This document shows positions 60,901 to 64,000 of a DNA stretch of 64,000 nt, piece after piece. Source of the DNA: CAWJPW01 sp963844845. Lineage in GTDB: Bacteria > Acidobacteriota > Thermoanaerobaculia > Thermoanaerobaculales > Sulfomarinibacteraceae. A program made the translations under genes and the position numbers. Below the pieces are notes generated by a model. That model did not search any database, was not told the origin of the DNA, and saw nothing but the letters and a program-made list of their open reading frames with translations. The stretch covers positions 248,001 through 312,000 of the forward strand of contig CAWJPW010000009.1 in NCBI GenBank assembly GCA_963844845.1. The letters run 5' to 3'. Position 1 is the stretch's first letter. Each line of letters starts with the position of its first letter.

Positions 60901-61248
60901 ATCCACCAACCGCCACGTCATCGCCCGCACGCGATCGAGCACCTCAGCAGCCCGGGCCGCCGCTTCCCTGTCGACGAAGCCGCCGGCGGCGAGCATCTCC
61001 AGCGCGTTTCCGGCCTCCTTCGCCGAGCCGTAGGCGATCCTGTAGTGCTGGAGCCGATCCCGTCCGAAGCGGCCGTGCCCTTCGGCGAGGTTGAGCGGCA
61101 CGCTACAGGCTGCCCGACGGGCCTGATCGGCCAGAAACCTGACGCACGGTGGAACGGCGGCCACGAGGCTGAGCACCGCCCCGGCCGCCTCGACGGCGAG
61201 CGTGTGGGCGTGCAGGCCGGGCTTCGGAGTGGGGAGCGCGTCGTGCAT
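60889..61248 (-). CDS. Four-helix-bundle (23S rRNA IVS-type) protein
   Basis: 119 residues from the ATG at 61246-61248, with GGAGGTGACC directly before it. Matches the small helical family first seen in 23S rRNA intervening sequences: SVPLNLAEGHGRFGRDRLQHYRIAYGSAKEA is diagnostic in part (NLAEG, GSAKE), ending with a helix in VLDRVRAMTWRL. The family is stand-alone in many genomes and of unknown function. Longer upstream ORF codons fall in the repeat. Confidence 0.83.
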   Translation of the reverse strand: MHDALPTPKPGLHAHTLAVEAAGAVLSLVAAVPPCVRFLADQARRAACSVPLNLAEGHGRFGRDRLQHYRIAYGSAKEAGNALEMLAAGGFVDREAAARAAEVLDRVRAMTWRLVDPRR

Positions 61249-61373
61249 GGTCACCTCCGGGTCGTTCATGGCCCTTCCACCGGCCATCGGACCTGGCTGA
61301 ACGACCCGGAGGTGGCCACGCCGGGAGCGCCCACAGCCCCGGTCGCGGATCCGGTCCCGGACGCGCTCTCTGA

Positions 61374-61645
61374 TACTCCCAGCACCGGCTCCCGGTCGGC
61401 TCCGCCGCCAGGCGGCGCGGTCCCCGGGGGCGGCAACGGCTCGAGCTGGCAAACGCCAGCACGGCCGCCCCCGGGCCCCAGCGCCGAGTCGCCTGCCTGA
61501 TCGTTCGGGGCCACTGCTCCGGGCGCCAAAGGCCGTGGGAGCCCCCCATGACGTTTCCCTCAACCGCACTCCTCACGAGGAAGCGCTCCCGGGAAGACGT
61601 CATGGACGGCACGCCCGCCGGAGGAAACCTGCTCCGAAGCGATCA
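61374..61645 (-). repeat. Dispersed structured repeat family 1, copy g
   Basis: Reverse orientation, no G-rich block. First stem CATGACGTTTCCC with GGGAAGACGTCATG; GC stem CCCCGGGGGCGGC/GGCCGCCCCCGGG; GCCGAGTCGCCTGCC tail. Upstream of the four-helix-bundle gene, part of the 61249-61904 gap. Confidence 0.8.
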
Positions 61646-61717
61646 CGGCAGCCGTCCCCGCCCCGGTCCACGGCCCCAGCCCCAGCCCCCGCCCCAACCG
61701 CCACCCCACCCAAACCC

Positions 61718-61806
61718 CCGTCACCCTGAGCGGAGCCGCCGCCGCCAGGCGGCGGCGCAGTCGAAGGGTCCCCCCGCCGAAGCCAGGCCGTGCCTGCAGC
61801 CGAGGC
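61718..61806 (+). repeat. Dispersed repeat family 3, copy
   Basis: GTCACCCTGAGCGGAGC, a GCCGCC...GGCGGC hairpin, CAGTCGAAGGGTC and a final GCCTGCAGCC-type stretch. Lies ahead of icmF. Confidence 0.7.
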
Positions 61807-61904
61807 CCCTCCTCCTCCGCAACGGCCTCCGCCAGGCCCCCCTCCACGGCCCACGCCCTGCTATCATCGCCACGAACCGCCAACCCCGAGGAGGTGAGGC
61901 TTCA

Positions 61905-64000
61905 ATGGCTTCCCCCGCCGCCGACCGCTACCAGCCCAAGCACAAGGTCCGCTTCGTCACCGCCGCCGCGCTCTTCGACGGCCACGACGCGGCCATCAAC
62001 GTGATGCGCCGGATCCTCCAGGCGCACGGCGCCGAGGTGATCCACCTCGGCCACAACCGCTCGGTCAAGGACATCGTCGACGCCGCCGTGCAGGAGGACG
62101 CCCAGGCCATCGCCGTGTCGTCCTACCAGGGCGGCCACATGGAGTTCTTCACCTACATGCTCGAGCTGCTGAAAGAGCGCGGCGCCGAGCACGTGAAGGT
62201 GTTCGGCGGCGGCGGCGGCGTCATCGTCCCGCGCGAGATCGCCGAGCTGGAGTCCCGCGGCGTCGCCAAGATCTTCTCCCCCGAGGACGGCCGCCGCCTC
62301 GGCCTCGACGGCATGATCGACGTGATGATCCGCGAGGCCGACTTCGACCCCGCCGACCTCGACGGCTTCAAGCCCGAGAGCCTCACGCCCAAGCACTGGC
62401 TCGCCGTCGCCCGCACCATCACCCTCGTCGAGGAGGGCCGCGAGCTCGACCCTCCCCGAGCGCGCCGAGCCCGCCCCGGTGCTCGGCCTCACCGGCACCG
62501 GCGGCTCCGGCAAGTCGTCCCTCACCGACGAGATCGTGCGCCGCTTCCTCAACGACTTCGACGAGCTGACCATCGCCATCCTCTCCATCGACCCCACCAA
62601 GCGCAAGACCGGCGGCGCCCTGCTCGGCGACCGCATCCGCATGAACACCCTCGACTCCGACCGCGTGTTCATGCGCTCGCTGGCCACCCGCCAGGCGCAC
62701 CGCGCCCTCTCCGCGCACATCCAGCACTCCATCGCCGCCTGCCAGGCCGCCGGCTTCGACCTCGTCATCGTGGAGTCCTCCGGCATCGGCCAGGCCGACT
62801 CCGAGATCGTCGACATCGCCGACCTCTCGCTCTACGTCATGACCCCCGAGTACGGCGCCTCCATGCAGCTCGAGAAGATCGACATGCTGGACTACGCCGA
62901 CTTCGTGGCCATCAACAAGTTCGACCGCCCCAAGGCGCTCGACGCCCTGCGCGACGTGCGCAAGCAGTACCGCCGCTGCCACGGCCTCTTCACCGAGCCC
63001 GCCGACGAGGAGCTGCCGGTCCACGCCACCATCGCCAGCCAGTTTCACGACCGCGGCGTCAACGCCCTCTACCGCGGCCTCCTCTCGGCCCTCGGCGAGC
63101 GCTTCGGCGCCCGCTTCCAGCTCGAGCACTCCCACGCCGAGCCCGCCGGCATGCCGCAGCGCAACCCCGTCATCCCCGGCGAGCGCACCGGCTACCTGCG
63201 CGACATCGCCCGCACCGTGCGCGGCTACAAGCAGTGGGCGGCCGAGCAGGTGAAGACCGCCGACCGCCTCTACCAGCTCACCGGCGCCCGCGCCATCCTC
63301 TCGGCGCGCTCGGGCGAGGGCACCCACGCCGACCTCTGGACCCTCTTCGAGGAGGTCCTCGCAGGCGGCTCCGGCACCGCCGAGCAGCAGCTCTCAGACC
63401 TCGACGCCGAGATCCGCCGCATCGCGCACGAGCTCCACCCCGAGTGCCGCGAGCTGCTCGCCAGCTGGCCGCAGATCCGCGCCGACTACGGCCGCGACGA
63501 CTTCAGCTACACCGTGCGCGGCAAGGAGATCCGCGTCCCGCTCACCACCACCTCGCTGGCCGGCACCCACATCCCCAAGGTGAAGGTCCCCGACACCGAC
63601 CGCTGGGCCGGCATCCTCACCTTCCTGCTGCTGGAGAACGTCCCCGGCGCGTATCCCTACACCGCCGGCGTCTTCCCCCTCAAGCGCACCACCGAGCTGC
63701 CCACCCGGATGTTCGCGGGCGAGGGCGGCCCCGAGCGCACCAACCGCCGCTTCCACTACCTCTCCCAGGGCCAGGGCTTCGCCCGCCTGTCCACCGCCTT
63801 CGACTCGGTCACCCTCTACGGCGAGGACCCGGACACCCGCCCCGACATCTACGGCAAGGTGGGCGAGTCCGGCGTCAGCATCTGCACCGTCGAGGACATG
63901 GAGCGGCTCTACGCCGGCTTCGACCTGTGCGAGCCCAACACCTCCGTCTCCATGACCATCAACGGCCCGGCGCCGATGATGCTGGCCTTCTTCTTCAACG
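61905..64000 (+). CDS. icmF: Fused isobutyryl-CoA mutase IcmF, 5' part, with apparent frameshift
   Basis: Starts at ATG 61905 (GAGGAGGTGAGG upstream); runs off the right edge. Order of domains is that of IcmF: N-terminal B12-binding (ALFDGHDAAINVMRRIL, SSYQGGHMEFF, GGGGGVIVPREI), then a G3E P-loop GTPase (GLTGTGGSGKSS, SIDPTKRKTGGALLGDR, ESSGIGQADSEI, NKFDRPKA) and the start of the mutase domain (KVGESGVSICTVEDM). The first part is in one frame to about 62450 and the GTPase onward is in the next frame, so one base extra (or two missing) near 62451 breaks the ORF. Sequencing error or a true lesion cannot be told apart. IcmF interconverts isobutyryl- and butyryl-CoA with its own chaperone GTPase. 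Confidence 0.88.
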   Translation, partial: MASPAADRYQPKHKVRFVTAAALFDGHDAAINVMRRILQAHGAEVIHLGHNRSVKDIVDAAVQEDAQAIAVSSYQGGHMEFFTYMLELLKERGAEHVKVFGGGGGVIVPREIAELESRGVAKIFSPEDGRRLGLDGMIDVMIREADFDPADLDGFKPESLTPKHWLAVARTITLVEEGRELDPPRARRARPGARPHRHRRLRQVVPHRRDRAPLPQRLRRADHRHPLHRPHQAQDRRRPARRPHPHEHPRLRPRVHALAGHPPGAPRPLRAHPALHRRLPGRRLRPRHRGVLRHRPGRLRDRRHRRPLALRHDPRVRRLHAAREDRHAGLRRLRGHQQVRPPQGARRPARRAQAVPPLPRPLHRARRRGAAGPRHHRQPVSRPRRQRPLPRPPLGPRRALRRPLPARALPRRARRHAAAQPRHPRRAHRLPARHRPHRARLQAVGGRAGEDRRPPLPAHRRPRHPLGALGRGHPRRPLDPLRGGPRRRLRHRRAAALRPRRRDPPHRARAPPRVPRAARQLAADPRRLRPRRLQLHRARQGDPRPAHHHLAGRHPHPQGEGPRHRPLGRHPHLPAAGERPRRVSLHRRRLPPQAHHRAAHPDVRGRGRPRAHQPPLPLPLPGPGLRPPVHRLRLGHPLRRGPGHPPRHLRQGGRVRRQHLHRRGHGAALRRLRPVRAQHLRLHDHQRPGADDAGLLLQ

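Overview
The window is a high-GC bacterial chromosome segment. Genes are tightly packed and often overlap by 1-13 bases, but they are separated by unusually repeat-rich spacers. Several traits suggest a Gram-negative, respiring bacterium: lipoprotein-type signals, a three-subunit succinate dehydrogenase, two giant multihaem cytochromes, sensors with propeller and SpoIIE domains, and a secreted protein with a DGFES-like tail. An acidobacterial (Thermoanaerobaculia-like) relative is my best guess; I cannot prove it from sequence alone. I see no rRNA, tRNA, CRISPR array, phage or intact transposase.

Layout. 1-2.6 kb: SPFH protein (cut by the window edge), coiled-coil partner, a 51-aa membrane protein and the protease HtpX. 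2.6-7.7 kb: a MITE-like element, queA, a repeat cluster, hslO (Hsp33), yraN and two flavodoxin-fold genes. 8.1-11.5 kb: sdhCAB. 11.7-19.4 kb: the run hemA-hemC-hemD-hemB-hemL-hemE-hemN, covering haem synthesis from glutamyl-tRNA to protoporphyrinogen. 20-25.8 kb: a secreted penicillin-acylase-family hydrolase, a CAP-domain lipoprotein and a TerB-like protein. 25.9-31.8 kb: nadABC, a DUF488 protein and a NadQ/NrtR-type Nudix regulator, with operator-like palindromes in front of nadA. 31.8-35.7 kb: an EamA transporter and a two-gene MoxR AAA+/TraB-like cassette. 35.9-38.9 kb: a secreted protein and a thioredoxin-fold lipoprotein whose redox motif is interrupted by an in-frame UGA followed by a SECIS-like hairpin, a probable selenoprotein. 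39.6-42.5 kb: a DUF971 protein and leuS. 43-48.2 kb: a 20-haem membrane-anchored cytochrome and a 21-haem cytochrome c fused to a cytochrome b. 48.4-54.9 kb: CoA-binding protein, radical SAM enzyme, a charged repeat protein, an MltF-like transglycosylase with two binding domains and a MEDS-PAS sensor. 55.5-64 kb: a propeller/SpoIIE sensor phosphatase, a chemoreceptor with a c-haem motif, a four-helix-bundle protein, and the start of icmF carrying an apparent frameshift.

The most unusual feature is the non-coding layer. At least four families of structured, GC-rich dispersed repeats fill nearly every long spacer. In two families, different copies have changed both sides of the same stem together, so pairing is kept. 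One family (about 180 bp, long hairpin) abuts the stop codon of three different genes within two bases and in the same orientation.

Functionally the region links haem synthesis with haem users (sdhC, 41 c-type haem sites in two cytochromes, a haem chemoreceptor) and NAD synthesis with its likely regulator.
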